Source: Bacteroidia bacterium (lineage in GTDB: Bacteria > Bacteroidota > Bacteroidia > Bacteroidales > F082). Taken from it: a stretch of DNA of 57,683 nt. The notes below the pieces were generated by a model. It saw nothing but the letters and a program-made list of their open reading frames with translations. It had not been told where the DNA came from and ran no database searches. Below are positions 43,960 to 53,071 of the stretch, piece by piece. The position numbers and the translations under genes were made by a program. Every line of letters begins with the position of its first letter. The stretch's first letter is position 1. The DNA lies in assembly GCA_021287165.1 (NCBI GenBank), contig JAJTAY010000036.1, forward strand, positions 1 through 57,683, in the 5' to 3' direction.

Positions 43960-45012
43960 ATGACGAGGTGCTTTGCTCTCCTGGCTCTGCTTTTCCTGTT
44001 GGGTTCGTGTAAAAAACAAACCGAATCAGGCGACACTTTTGTGAGAGGGGCCGATGTGTCTTTTCTGCCGGATATTGTTGACAGGGGTTTCGACCTCATG
44101 GGCAGCAATGGCTACCCGGATAAACCCTTGAGGCTGCTCAGGCATGCCGGAGTAAACACCATCCGCCTCAGGGTGTGGAATCATCCTGATCACCCCATCT
44201 CCTCACCACGTGTGGTGCGTTGCATGGCCGACCAATGCCGTGGGTTTGGGCTCAAAGTGATGCTGAGCCTGCACTATTCCGATACCTGGGCCGACCCGGG
44301 CCAGCAGCAGAAACCCGAAGCCTGGAAAAACCTGAACTTCAAAGCGCTGCGCGACAGCGTATACCAATTCACCTTCCGTGTTACAAAAAGCATCATGCCC
44401 GAATACATACAGATTGGCAACGAAATCAACGGCGGCTTTTTGTGGCCCGAGGGTTCGGCTTCCAATCCCACCGCCTTTCGTCAGTTGCTCGAGGCTGGCA
44501 TCAGTGCTGCACGGGCTGCCAAACCCGATGCAAAAATTGTGCTGCACTATGCGGGACTGGAAGGTGCGCAGGCATTTTTTGCCGGATTTGCCAGCCTAAA
44601 CTACGATGTGGCCGGGCTGAGCTACTATCCCTACTGGCACGGCAAAGACCTCGATTTACTTAAACAAACGCTCGTCAACCTGAAATCGGCCACCGGTCGC
44701 GAGGTGATGATAGTCGAAACGGCTTATCCCTTCACCCTTGCCTGGAACGACCAAACCCACAACGTGGTGGGCCTGCCCTCACAATTGCTGCCCGACTATC
44801 CGGCCACACCCGCAGGCCAGCGCGATTTCGTTAGCAAAATCAGGCAAATAGCCGAAGAAGCCGGCGCTTCGGGCTTTGTTTACTGGGGCGCCGAGTGGGT
44901 AAGCTACAAGGGCAGCAATGCCACCGACGGCTCGAGCTGGGAAAACCAGGCTTTATGGGATTTCAACAAGCTAATGCTGCCGGCTTTCGAATGTTTCACA
45001 CCAAAAGACTAA
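43960..45012 (+). CDS. GH53 endo-beta-1,4-galactanase lipoprotein
   Basis: This 350-residue enzyme has a lipoprotein signal ending LLFLLGSC (Cys 17) and a single GH53 barrel (about 28-345). The acid/base Glu 155 is in QIGNEINGG and the nucleophile Glu 253 in VETAYPFT; RGADVSFLPDI (29-39) and HYSDTWADPG (105-114) are further family signatures. It cuts beta-1,4-galactan of pectin side chains (arabinogalactan type I) at the cell surface. No SusCD pair is adjacent, so it is not part of a full polysaccharide-utilisation locus here. Confidence 0.92.
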   Translation: MTRCFALLALLFLLGSCKKQTESGDTFVRGADVSFLPDIVDRGFDLMGSNGYPDKPLRLLRHAGVNTIRLRVWNHPDHPISSPRVVRCMADQCRGFGLKVMLSLHYSDTWADPGQQQKPEAWKNLNFKALRDSVYQFTFRVTKSIMPEYIQIGNEINGGFLWPEGSASNPTAFRQLLEAGISAARAAKPDAKIVLHYAGLEGAQAFFAGFASLNYDVAGLSYYPYWHGKDLDLLKQTLVNLKSATGREVMIVETAYPFTLAWNDQTHNVVGLPSQLLPDYPATPAGQRDFVSKIRQIAEEAGASGFVYWGAEWVSYKGSNATDGSSWENQALWDFNKLMLPAFECFTPKD

Positions 45013-45099
45013 GCCTTTACGGCCGGAAAAATAGCGCTGAGGCATCTCAGGAATCAAAACCCAGTGGTGCTGCTGCTTGTGATCTGAGCAAAGGAAAGC

Positions 45100-45615
45100 T
45101 CATTTGCCCAGGTTTACCTGAGCCGGTATCGACAGATGCCCCTGCACCATTCTCCACTGACCATCTGGTGTTTTTTTGAGCACACCCGTAAACCTGATGC
45201 CGTTGAAGGTCATGGCTTTGTCCTGATACATGAAACTGTAATTCATCCTTTGCGAAAACCAGGCTATTTTTCCGTCCTCGTTCACCCTGATGTATTGGTT
45301 GTTGACGGCGATGTATGTATCGGCAATCAGCCCGAATTGCTTACGGTAGGCATTGCGTATGCTATGCCAGCCCATCAGTCGCTCGTCGCTGTCGGTACCC
45401 AGCAGCATGGCGCTGTCGCCACTTTCCCAGATGTTTTCGATGGCGTGAAAATCCTGATTTTCAATGGCTATCATGTATTTTTCCAGCACATTTTCTACCT
45501 TTTCGCGCTCAACGTTCAGGTCGGGCAGCGCAGTGGTTCCGGTTTGCGGCTTTCTGTTGCATGCAACAGTAGCTGCAACGGCAAGAGAAAGCAGAAGTAT
45601 ATAAGTCCTTTTCAT
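45100..45615 (-). CDS. SnoaL/NTF2-like lipoprotein
   Basis: This 171-residue protein has a lipoprotein signal (MKRTYILLLSLAVAATVAC, Cys 19) and a mature NTF2-like cone domain (about 38-165; VENVLEKYMIAIENQDFHAIENIW, then HSIRNAYRKQF and WRMVQGHLSIP). This is the SnoaL_3-type fold, used for binding small ligands or as a weak enzyme. No catalytic assignment is possible. It is convergent with the GH53 gene (87 bases of non-coding DNA between them) and divergent from atpB. Confidence 0.82.
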   Translation of the reverse strand: MKRTYILLLSLAVAATVACNRKPQTGTTALPDLNVEREKVENVLEKYMIAIENQDFHAIENIWESGDSAMLLGTDSDERLMGWHSIRNAYRKQFGLIADTYIAVNNQYIRVNEDGKIAWFSQRMNYSFMYQDKAMTFNGIRFTGVLKKTPDGQWRMVQGHLSIPAQVNLGK

Positions 45616-45841
45616 AGAGGAATGGTTTATGCTTCAAGGCCTTAAGATACGAAAAAATTCCCCTGATTCACAAGTACATCGAATTATTTAGAACCTTTCT
45701 ACCAAGATGTCGTGTTTTATCATGTGTCTGAATAAAACAGGCTGTTTTTCAAACATTTTGGGTTTTTTAGCTTTCCTAATTCCAAATTCTTCCGTAAAAT
45801 TGCACCTTCAAACCAGTAAGTCGAAAAGCCTCCTGTTTACG

Positions 45842-46951
45842 ATGAAAGTGATTGATATAAAGCGATTTAGGATTTTACTGCTCATAACCTTTGTTTCTTT
45901 GATTTCTTTCAGCCCCCGCGTTTATGCTGCAGGAGGCCATGGCGAAGAGGGTTTCAATGCGGGCGAAATGATCATTTCGCACATTGTGGATGCCTACGAA
46001 TGGCATATCCTCAGCATCGGTCATACCCACGTGAGCATTCCGCTGCCGGTGATTCTTTACGACGAAGGGCAATGGCATGTATTCAGCAGTTCTAAATTTC
46101 ATCACGGCACCGAGAGCTACAAAGGCTACGAATTGGCCACCGAAGGCGCGCTTAAGGGCAAAATCGTGCGCAAGGCTGCCGATGGCTCCTACATCAGGCC
46201 CTACGACTTTTCTATCACCAAAAATGTGCTTGGTTTGTTTATTGCCTCGGCGCTCGTCATCTTCATCTTCCTTTACATCGCCCGCATGTACCGCGTTACG
46301 CGCCGTCATGCACCACGTGGTTTTCAGGCCATTATGGAGCCCCTCATCATTTTCATCCGCGACGAGGTGATCAAAGCCTCCATCGGCGAAAAATACTACG
46401 AGCGCTTTGCACCCTACCTGCTTACCCTTTTCTTTTTCATTTTCTTCAACAACCTGATGGGGCTCATTCCCATCTTTCCTTTTGGTGCAAACCTCACCGG
46501 CAACCTGGCCGTAACGGGTATTCTTGCCCTGTTCACCTTTTTGACCATCGTCATCAGGGCCAACAAAAACTACTGGGCGCACATTTTTAATACCCCCGGC
46601 GTGCCATGGTGGCTCAAGTTTCCGCTCCCGCTCATGCCCATTATTGAGCTGGTGGGAATGTTTATCAAGCCCTTTGTACTTATGGTGCGTCTTTTTGCCA
46701 ACATTACGGCAGGCCACATCATCATCCTGGGCTTCATCAGCCTCATCTTCGTTTTCGGACAGAGCAATGTGTTTGCCGGTTTCGGCATCTCCATCCTGTC
46801 GGTTGTGCTGGCCATCTTCATGAATTTTGTCGAGCTGCTGGTGGCCTTCATTCAGGCATTTGTGTTCACCCTGCTCTCGGCCATGTACATTGGCTCGGCA
46901 GTGGAGGAACATCATCATGAGGATCATGCCCATGCCGCGGAACATCATTAA
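45842..46951 (+). CDS. atpB: F-type ATP synthase subunit a
   Basis: This 369-residue subunit forms the proton half-channels next to the c-ring. ATG 45842 is chosen; the frame upstream (to 45707) has no signal-like start. A leader (about 1-27) and an extra extracytoplasmic region of some 100 residues precede the five membrane helices, as in other Bacteroidetes. The essential channel arginine is Arg 283 in MVRLFANITAGH. The C-terminus is His-rich (EEHHHEDHAHAAEHH). It is the first gene of atpBEFHAG. Confidence 0.93.
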   Translation: MKVIDIKRFRILLLITFVSLISFSPRVYAAGGHGEEGFNAGEMIISHIVDAYEWHILSIGHTHVSIPLPVILYDEGQWHVFSSSKFHHGTESYKGYELATEGALKGKIVRKAADGSYIRPYDFSITKNVLGLFIASALVIFIFLYIARMYRVTRRHAPRGFQAIMEPLIIFIRDEVIKASIGEKYYERFAPYLLTLFFFIFFNNLMGLIPIFPFGANLTGNLAVTGILALFTFLTIVIRANKNYWAHIFNTPGVPWWLKFPLPLMPIIELVGMFIKPFVLMVRLFANITAGHIIILGFISLIFVFGQSNVFAGFGISILSVVLAIFMNFVELLVAFIQAFVFTLLSAMYIGSAVEEHHHEDHAHAAEHH

Positions 46952-46964
46952 TGCAACTTTTTAA

Positions 46965-47243
<279 letters not shown>

Positions 47244-47257
47244 AATCACATCCGCAT

Positions 47258-47297
47258 CCGGTCCTCAACGGTTGGTTGAGGCCGGCTGCTTTTTTTC
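47258..47297 (+). terminator. Hairpin with T-run between atpE and atpF
   Basis: CCGG-T-CCTCAAC (47258-47269) pairs with GTTGAGG-CCGG (47275-47285), leaving one bulged T and a 5-base loop. CTGC and a run of seven T (47290-47296) follow. Inside an operon this looks like a partial terminator or a 3'-end stabiliser that would raise the dose of subunit c over the downstream subunits. Confidence 0.6.
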
Positions 47298-47341
47298 GAT
47301 AAAAAACAAAAACGACATACAAGAAAACATCAGCCTGAACT

Positions 47342-47839
47342 ATGGAACTTGTAAACCCGGGAATTGGATTAGTGTTCTGGATGCTGCTCGCATTCGGCGT
47401 AGTGCTTTTCGTGCTGCGCAAATTTGCCTGGCCCGCTATTATGCAGGCCCTCAAGGAGCGCGAACAGCATATTGAGGAGGCCCTCCATGCCGCCGACATT
47501 GCCAGGGAAGAAATGAAAAAGCTGAAGCTCGACAACGAAGAGCTTTTGCGTCAGGCCAAGGAAGAACGCGACCAGATGATGGCCGATGCCAAAAAAGTGC
47601 GCGACAAACTGCTCGATGAAGCCCGCCAGAGGGGCACCGAAGAGGCCGACCGCATTGTGGCCTCGGCACGCGAACGCATGGAAAACGAACGCATGGCGGC
47701 CATCACCGAGATGAAAAACCAGATTGCCGAGATGTCCATCGAAGTGGCCGAACGCATCCTGCGCGAAAAAATACAGACCCCAAAAGACCACGAGAGCTTC
47801 ATCGAAAAAGTGCTCCGCGAAAAACAACACCTGTCGTAA
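47342..47839 (+). CDS. atpF: F-type ATP synthase subunit b
   Basis: This 165-residue peripheral-stalk subunit has one membrane helix (about 8-27) and a long charged coiled coil (about 35-155, e.g. RQAKEERDQMMADAKKVRDK) that ties subunit a to delta. Length is normal. It follows the hairpin after atpE and ends 21 bases before atpH. Confidence 0.94.
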   Translation: MELVNPGIGLVFWMLLAFGVVLFVLRKFAWPAIMQALKEREQHIEEALHAADIAREEMKKLKLDNEELLRQAKEERDQMMADAKKVRDKLLDEARQRGTEEADRIVASARERMENERMAAITEMKNQIAEMSIEVAERILREKIQTPKDHESFIEKVLREKQHLS

Positions 47840-47860
47840 ACCGCCAACCACAACGAAGCG

Positions 47861-48421
47861 ATGAAATCAGGCATACTGCACAAACGCTACGCCCAGGCCC
47901 TCTACGACATAGCCGTGGAGCAAAACCAGCTCGAAAGGGTTCACAACGACCTGAAGCTTATCAACCAGGTGATGGACGAAAACCACCGCGAGCTGAGGCT
48001 GCCCATGATCAACCCCACGATTCCGCCTGCCAAAAAACGCCGCATCTTCCGCGATATCTTCGGGCAACACATCCATCCCGTAACACTCACCTACTTCGAC
48101 ATCCTTTTCCGCAAAGGCCGCGAAAAGGAAATACCCGGCATTGCAGCCCAATTCGAAGAGGTTTACCTCGAGCACCACAACCAGGTGAAGGCGCAGCTCA
48201 CCACAGCCGTTCCGGTTGACGAAGCCACAAAGCAGAAAATTGCTGCACTGGCCGGACAAAAAACCACAAAAACCATCCTCATTGAAGAACATACCGATCC
48301 GTCGATCATCGGCGGATTCAAGATAAAAATCGACGACTACCTCTACGACGCCAGCATCGACACCATGCTCAAGCGCCTGAGGGCCAAATTCAAAAAGAAC
48401 CTTTACGTCAGAGAGTTTTAA
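47861..48421 (+). CDS. atpH: F-type ATP synthase subunit delta
   Basis: This 186-residue subunit caps the F1 head and holds the peripheral stalk. The N-terminal helical domain (RYAQALYDIAVEQNQLERVHNDL) and the C-terminal signature LIEEHTDPSIIGGFKIKIDDYLYDASI (split by short loops) are those of the family. It lies 22 bases before atpA. Confidence 0.94.
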   Translation: MKSGILHKRYAQALYDIAVEQNQLERVHNDLKLINQVMDENHRELRLPMINPTIPPAKKRRIFRDIFGQHIHPVTLTYFDILFRKGREKEIPGIAAQFEEVYLEHHNQVKAQLTTAVPVDEATKQKIAALAGQKTTKTILIEEHTDPSIIGGFKIKIDDYLYDASIDTMLKRLRAKFKKNLYVREF

Positions 48422-48443
48422 AACAGCATAAAGCAGAACATAT

Positions 48444-50027
48444 ATGGGAATCATCAAACCCGCTGAAGTTACCGCAATACTTCGTAAAGAACTATCAGGA
48501 TTCGAAACAGCAGCCCAACTCGAGGAAGTGGGCACCGTCCTCCAGGTGGGCGACGGTATTGCCCGCGTTTACGGCATGGGCAATGCCGAATCGGGCGAAT
48601 TGGTCACCTTCGAAAAAACCGGCATGATGGGCATTGTGCTCAACCTCGAAGAGGACAACGTGGGCGTGGTACTCCTTGGCTCGGGCACCGGCCTCAACGA
48701 AGGCGACGTGGTGAAACGCACCGGACGCATCGCCTCCATCAAGGTGGGCGAAGGCATGCTGGGCCGCGTGATCAACACCCTGGGCCAACCCATCGACGGC
48801 AAGGGCGAAATCGCCGGCGAAACCTACGAGATGCCCCTCGAGCGCAAGGCCCCCGGCGTAATCTTCCGCCAGCCCGTGAACGAGCCCCTGCAAACCGGCA
48901 TCAAGCCCATCGACGCCATGATTCCCATTGGCCGCGGCCAGCGCGAGCTCATCATCGGCGACCGCCAGACCGGCAAAACGGCCATCGCCATCGACACCAT
49001 CATCAACCAGCGGGAATACTACGAGCGGGGCGAACCGGTTTACTGCATCTATGTGGCTGTAGGCCAGAAGGGCAGCACCGTGGCCAACATACAGAAAACC
49101 CTCGAAGACAAGGGGGCCATGCCCTACACCGTCATCGTTTCGGCCACTGCTTCCGACCCTGCCGCCATGCAGTTCTATGCACCCTTTGCAGGAGCTGCCA
49201 TCGGCGAATTCTTCCGCGACACCGGCCGTCCGGCACTGGTGATCTACGACGACCTCAGCAAACAGGCCGTGGCCTACCGCGAAGTATCGCTGCTGCTGCG
49301 CCGCCCGCCCGGACGCGAAGCCTATCCCGGCGACGTGTTCTACCTTCACTCGCGCCTGCTCGAACGTGCTGCCAAAATCATCAACTCCGACGAGATTGCC
49401 CGCAACATGAACGACCTGCCCGAAAGCATCAAACACATGGTCAAAGGAGGCGGCTCGCTCACGGCCCTTCCCGTCATCGAAACACAGGCAGGTGACGTTT
49501 CGGCCTACATCCCCACCAATGTGATCTCCATCACCGACGGACAGATCTTCCTCGAAACCAATCTGTTCAACTCAGGTATCCGTCCGGCCATCAATGTGGG
49601 GATCTCTGTATCGCGCGTAGGGGGTAATGCCCAGATCAAATCGATGAAAAAGGTGGCCGGTACCCTCAAGCTCGACCAGGCCCAATACCGCGAGCTCGAA
49701 GCCTTCAGCAAGTTCAGCTCCGACCTCGACCCCGCCACCATGGCCGTGCTCGAAAAAGGCAAGCGCAACCTCGAAATCCTCAAGCAGCCGCAATACAGCC
49801 CCATGAAGGTGGAGCACCAGATTGCCATCATCTTCTGCGGCACCAACAACCTGCTGCGCCGTGTACCTGTGAGCGCCATCAGCGCATTCCAGGACGAGTT
49901 CCTGCACCACCTCGACGACAACCATGCTGATCTGCTAAGGCAGATCAAAGCCGGCAAATGGACTGACGAAATTGTTAACACCCTTACTGAGGCTGCCAAA
50001 AAAATTGCAGCCCGTTACGAAAAATAA
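48444..50027 (+). CDS. atpA: F-type ATP synthase subunit alpha
   Basis: This 527-residue subunit forms the non-catalytic nucleotide sites of F1. It has the Walker A motif GDRQTGKT (172-179), the [14 protein letters not shown] signature and the alpha-type [14 protein letters not shown] stretch. The gene is markedly G+C-rich at third positions compared with its surroundings, as expected for strong expression. atpG follows nine bases later. Confidence 0.96.
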   Translation: MGIIKPAEVTAILRKELSGFETAAQLEEVGTVLQVGDGIARVYGMGNAESGELVTFEKTGMMGIVLNLEEDNVGVVLLGSGTGLNEGDVVKRTGRIASIKVGEGMLGRVINTLGQPIDGKGEIAGETYEMPLERKAPGVIFRQPVNEPLQTGIKPIDAMIPIGRGQRELIIGDRQTGKTAIAIDTIINQREYYERGEPVYCIYVAVGQKGSTVANIQKTLEDKGAMPYTVIVSATASDPAAMQFYAPFAGAAIGEFFRDTGRPALVIYDDLSKQAVAYREVSLLLRRPPGREAYPGDVFYLHSRLLERAAKIINSDEIARNMNDLPESIKHMVKGGGSLTALPVIETQAGDVSAYIPTNVISITDGQIFLETNLFNSGIRPAINVGISVSRVGGNAQIKSMKKVAGTLKLDQAQYRELEAFSKFSSDLDPATMAVLEKGKRNLEILKQPQYSPMKVEHQIAIIFCGTNNLLRRVPVSAISAFQDEFLHHLDDNHADLLRQIKAGKWTDEIVNTLTEAAKKIAARYEK

Positions 50028-50036
50028 TCACCTGCC

Positions 50037-50918
50037 ATGCCCAGTCTGAAGGAAGTAAGGACGCGCATCGAATCGGTAAACAGCACCAAGCAGATTACCA
50101 GCGCCATGAAGATGGTGGCCGCCGCCAAGCTGCGCAAATCGCAGCAGGCCATTGGCACCATGCGTCCGTATGCCACCAAGCTCAAGGAGATGATGCAGCA
50201 GATCGTGGCCGGGCTGCCCGCCGGATTTTCGCTGCCGCAGGCCGAACAGCGCGAGGGCGGCAAGGTGCTCTTGATTCCCGTTACCTCCAACAGGGGCCTG
50301 TGCGGTACCTTCAATGCCAACGTCATCCGCAGCGCAGTAAAGCTCATCAACGAAGAGCTCGGACAGCAGCTCCAGAACAACGAGCTCGAACTGATGTGCA
50401 TTGGCCGTAAGGGCGACGAGTTTTTCAAAAGCCGCAAATACCCTGTCGTTGCCACCAACAACGCCCTGCTCGACAAGCTCAACTACGAATCGGTGGTAAA
50501 CCTGGCCGATCAGCTGATGGACAGTTTCCTCAAAGGCCGGTACAACAGGATTGTCTTTGTTTACAGCCAGTTTCGCAGTGCCAGCAGCCAAATGGTGATC
50601 ACCGAACAGTTTTTGCCCATTCAGCTGCCCGTGGTGGACGAAAGCAAACAAAAGGCCACCGTAGAATACCTCTTCGAACCCGATGGCGAGCAGATACTTG
50701 GCGAGCTGGTGCCCAAAACCCTTCGCACACAGGTGTTTAAGGTGATTCTGGACAGCCTGGCCTCCGAAAACGGCGCCCGCATGATTGCCATGCACAAGGC
50801 CACCGACAATGCCACCGAAATGCTTCGCCACCTTAAGCTCAGCTACAACAAGGCAAGGCAGGCCGCCATCACCAAGGAAATTCTTGAAATTGTGGCCGGC
50901 GCCAACGCGCTCAAATAA
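50037..50918 (+). CDS. atpG: F-type ATP synthase subunit gamma
   Basis: This 293-residue central-shaft subunit has the paired N- and C-terminal helices (VRTRIESVNSTKQITSAMKMVAAAKLRK and MHKATDNATEMLRHLKLSYNKARQAAITKEI, each split here by family-normal breaks) around a Rossmann-like core (VLLIPVTSNRGLCGTFNANV). It is the last atp gene: no atpD or atpC follows. A ferritin gene starts 79 bases later. Confidence 0.95.
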   Translation: MPSLKEVRTRIESVNSTKQITSAMKMVAAAKLRKSQQAIGTMRPYATKLKEMMQQIVAGLPAGFSLPQAEQREGGKVLLIPVTSNRGLCGTFNANVIRSAVKLINEELGQQLQNNELELMCIGRKGDEFFKSRKYPVVATNNALLDKLNYESVVNLADQLMDSFLKGRYNRIVFVYSQFRSASSQMVITEQFLPIQLPVVDESKQKATVEYLFEPDGEQILGELVPKTLRTQVFKVILDSLASENGARMIAMHKATDNATEMLRHLKLSYNKARQAAITKEILEIVAGANALK

Positions 50919-50943
50919 ATGATGTTAAATTAACGGGCCTATG

Positions 50944-50968
50944 AAACCAGGGCGAGCCCCGGTTTGTT
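50944..50968 (+). terminator. Weak terminator-like hairpin after atpG
   Basis: AAACC-A-GGG pairs with CCC-C-GGTTT around CGAG, with one A/C mismatch, followed by GTTTAATG. The T-run is short, so termination may be partial. Confidence 0.4.
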
Positions 50969-50997
50969 TAATGTAAAACTTTGAAAACTTTACAGCT

Positions 50998-51519
50998 ATG
51001 ATAAAGAAAACCATCGAAACAGCCCTCAACGAGCAGGTGAAACGCGAAGAATTTTCGTCGCGCCTTTATCTGGCCATGGCCAGCTGGTGCGAAGCCAACG
51101 GCTATCCGGGCGCTGCCGCTTTCCTCTATAGGCAAAGCGACGAAGAGCGTATGCACCAGCTCAAAATTGTGCACTACATCAACGACCGCGGAGGATATGC
51201 TACCCTGATGCCCCTGCCCGCACCCGAGCTTAACTATCACAACCTGAAGGAAGTGTTCGAACAGGTGATGGAACACGAACGCTACATCACCAGCTCTATC
51301 AACGACATATACGAGCTCACCCTCAACGAAAAAGACTATACCACGGGCAACTTCCTGCAGTGGTACATCAACGAACAGATTGAAGAAGAGAGCAGCATGT
51401 CGAAAATTCTCGACAAGATCAGGCTGGTGGGCGACGACAAAGCAGGAATGTTCCACATCGACAAGGAACTCGAGGCCATGTCGGCAGCACCGGTGAGCAG
51501 CGCTACAGCAGCTGAATAA
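50998..51519 (+). CDS. Ferritin (non-haem, FtnA-like)
   Basis: This 173-residue protein forms the 24-subunit iron-storage shell. The ferroxidase residues line up with E. coli FtnA numbering: Glu 17, Tyr 24, Glu 50, His 53, Glu 94, Gln 127 and Glu 130. Length is normal, with an Ala/Ser-rich tail. It follows atpG on the same strand after a weak hairpin and ends before a strong hairpin separating it from a convergent accessory block. Confidence 0.95.
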   Translation: MIKKTIETALNEQVKREEFSSRLYLAMASWCEANGYPGAAAFLYRQSDEERMHQLKIVHYINDRGGYATLMPLPAPELNYHNLKEVFEQVMEHERYITSSINDIYELTLNEKDYTTGNFLQWYINEQIEEESSMSKILDKIRLVGDDKAGMFHIDKELEAMSAAPVSSATAAE

Positions 51520-51547
51520 AAGATTGCATTAAAAAAAACAATCAACA

Positions 51548-51577
51548 AGGAGGCTGTCTCAAATGAGGCAGCCTCCT
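51548..51577. terminator. Strong hairpin between ferritin and convergent lipoprotein
   Basis: AGGAGGCTG-T-CTC (51548-51560) pairs with GAG-G-CAGCCTCCT (51565-51577) around AAAT, a 13-bp stem with one T-G pair. The T-run is weak on the plus strand and nine bases away on the minus strand. The core is shared with other terminators in the window. Confidence 0.65.
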
Positions 51578-51581
51578 GCGT

Positions 51582-52019
51582 TTATGGATTTACACACTGA
51601 AGGTAATCATCCAGTGTAAACTCATAAACATAGTAGCTTCGGTGCTCTTTTTTGTTTACGGAATCCAATCTAAAATTGCTCTCCAACAAGAAATTAAACC
51701 TTGAAGTATCAAAAATTGAATACCGGGCAAACCTCCCATCATCAAATTCTATTCTGGCCGAATCACCAAATACAATTAAGATATCACCACTTTTCGCACC
51801 GCCGTTCAATTCAATCCATTGTGAAAGCATATTGCCATCAGCCAAATCGAAAACCCGGCTGCTGCCTTGTTGGTATTTCACAATAGAAATGCCCTTGCCG
51901 GAACTGTTCACAAATTGATGGTGATGGTACTGTACCTCATCAACGTTTTTCTTACATGCGGACAAACTACTGCAAAATCCAATGAGCAAAAGTGTCCGGA
52001 ACAAAAGTTTCTGTTGCAT
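51582..52019 (-). CDS. Small unrecognised lipoprotein, paralogue 3 of array
   Basis: This 145-residue protein has a lipoprotein signal (MQQKLLFRTLLLIGFCSSLSAC, Cys 22). I do not recognise a family. It is a diverged relative of the two lipoproteins upstream: MQQK start, a Cys-Lys-Lys then an Asp-rich turn (KKNVDEVQY), a GDS strand (GDSARIEFDD) and an ending of the type YVYEFTLDDYLQCV. It is predicted all-beta. Directly upstream, overlapping its start, lies a remnant of the metallopeptidase 3' end, so this gene was probably once the partner of a second enzyme copy. Nothing indicates a catalytic site. Confidence 0.72.
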   Translation of the reverse strand: MQQKLLFRTLLLIGFCSSLSACKKNVDEVQYHHHQFVNSSGKGISIVKYQQGSSRVFDLADGNMLSQWIELNGGAKSGDILIVFGDSARIEFDDGRFARYSIFDTSRFNFLLESNFRLDSVNKKEHRSYYVYEFTLDDYLQCVNP

Positions 52020-52116
52020 TGTTGTGTATATTAATTATTTGATCTCTCCACCCATTCCAACTTGTTTGGCCTATAAGGGCATCCTCGATTTGCCGGATTG
52101 GCAAAAAGCCTGTTGC
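52006..52116 (-). pseudogene. Remnant of the 3' end of a second metallopeptidase gene
   Basis: Translation of the minus strand from 52116 gives ATGFLPIRQIEDALIGQTSW then NGWRDQIINIHNNATE, clearly related to the C-terminus of the intact enzyme (VTGYTIRQIEDALSSEIHW then NSWKEKIINSYNNATE, ending at 53019). An in-frame TAA precedes it (52125-52123) and the rest of the gene is missing. The relation to the following lipoprotein start is the same as at the intact locus: the AATGCA of Asn-Ala contains the ATG of the lipoprotein. This is evidence of a tandem duplication followed by deletion. Confidence 0.7.
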
Positions 52117-52140
52117 CGTGCGTTAAAACACGCGGCAACA
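52111..52140 (-). terminator. Probable terminator after paralogue 2
   Basis: On the minus strand TGTTGC and CGTG pair with CACG and GCAACA around a T/A-rich loop (two bulged bases), followed by GGCTTTTT. It lies 11 bases after the stop of the middle lipoprotein gene and would separate it from paralogue 3. Confidence 0.55.
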
Positions 52141-52151
52141 GGGTAAAAAGT

Positions 52152-52619
52152 TTATGGGCAAACCACCGATTCATTGTAGTCTGCCACTGTAATGGTATAA
52201 TACAAGGTGTATGTGATTGGTTTGTTTTGTTCAAACAGACCAGGGGTGTAATTGTCATATTTCCGGTAATCAAAAATTTTTGGGCCAAACCCATTACTTA
52301 GCCTTTTATAGCTTAAACAACGGTTATTGCTGAATCGAATAACAACAGAATCACCATAATTTGCAGGGTTATAAAACTTAAATGGAACAGCAGCCTCTTC
52401 TATAGTAGTGCCGGTCTCAACGGCTTCATTAGGTGCAATTTGAAAATTTTTAAAATTGACACCGTTCCTGTCATATACCTCCAACACAAGATGGTGTGAC
52501 GTTCCGTTTTTGTAAACGTAAGTTATCGTATGCAGATAATCAACATGCTTTCCGCAGGAGTTAACAAACAAACTAATTCCAATAAGCAAAAAGAGCGTCC
52601 AAATTGTTTTCTGTTGCAT
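52152..52619 (-). CDS. Small unrecognised lipoprotein, paralogue 2 of array
   Basis: This 155-residue protein has a lipoprotein signal (MQQKTIWTLFLLIGISLFVNSC, Cys 22). The mature part is predicted all-beta, with YGDSVVIRFSNNRCLSY in the middle and YTITVADYNESVVCP at the end, matching the layout of the paralogues on either side despite low identity. It starts 14 bases after paralogue 1 stops, so both are one transcript. The leader ACAACAATGCAACAGAAAAC is nearly identical to those of the other two. Function unknown; a binding or protective role next to a secreted metallopeptidase-like protein is only a guess. Confidence 0.7.
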   Translation of the reverse strand: MQQKTIWTLFLLIGISLFVNSCGKHVDYLHTITYVYKNGTSHHLVLEVYDRNGVNFKNFQIAPNEAVETGTTIEEAAVPFKFYNPANYGDSVVIRFSNNRCLSYKRLSNGFGPKIFDYRKYDNYTPGLFEQNKPITYTLYYTITVADYNESVVCP

Positions 52620-52633
52620 TGTTGTAAAGGTTT

Positions 52634-53071
52634 TTAAAGTTCTACTGCATTTTGATAATCCTCCTCAGTAAAAGTATAAGTGTATGACCTGCGGTTATCA
52701 CTTTTTTTAAGGTACAGATAGTTGTTTAAATTCAAAATACTAAAGTCTGAGCTGGAACCCGGAACAAAATGTGAAATTCTGTCAGTTCCAAAAACTATAG
52801 TAACCGAATCACACAATGGTATCAAACCTGTTATACTGCCTGAAAAAAGCTCTAACTCTTGAGATAAATCACCATTAGCTGCCATACTGTAAGATGTTTC
52901 CAAAAAACCATCACCTTTTTTGTTGAAGACAGTAATAGTAATAGCGTGGTTGGAATTATTGACGTAATAATACTCCTCGTATTGAGCCTTATCAATGTCT
53001 TTTTTACAAGACAAAGCACTAATGAGTATTCCAATAATCGAAACTGCCACCCAAATTGTTTTCTGTTGCAT
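52634..53071 (-). CDS. Small unrecognised lipoprotein, paralogue 1 of array (overlaps metallopeptidase)
   Basis: This 145-residue protein has a lipoprotein signal (MQQKTIWVAVSIIGILISALSC, Cys 22). The body resembles paralogue 3 best: KKDIDKAQYEEYYYVNNS near the start, CDSVTIVFGTDRIS in the middle and YTYTFTEEDYQNAV at the end. The first 53 bases overlap the 3' end of the metallopeptidase gene in another frame, so the two are translationally linked. The overlap cannot be shortened without destroying the signal peptide. No known domain was recognised. Confidence 0.72.
   Translation of the reverse strand: MQQKTIWVAVSIIGILISALSCKKDIDKAQYEEYYYVNNSNHAITITVFNKKGDGFLETSYSMAANGDLSQELELFSGSITGLIPLCDSVTIVFGTDRISHFVPGSSSDFSILNLNNYLYLKKSDNRRSYTYTFTEEDYQNAVEL

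Noticed and set aside
48495..49436. 313-codon frame opposite atpA
   Set aside because: Antisense shadow in a highly biased, G+C-rich gene.
52031..52294. 87-codon minus-strand frame
   Set aside because: It runs out of frame through the metallopeptidase remnant and the end of paralogue 2; the remnant is readable only in another frame.
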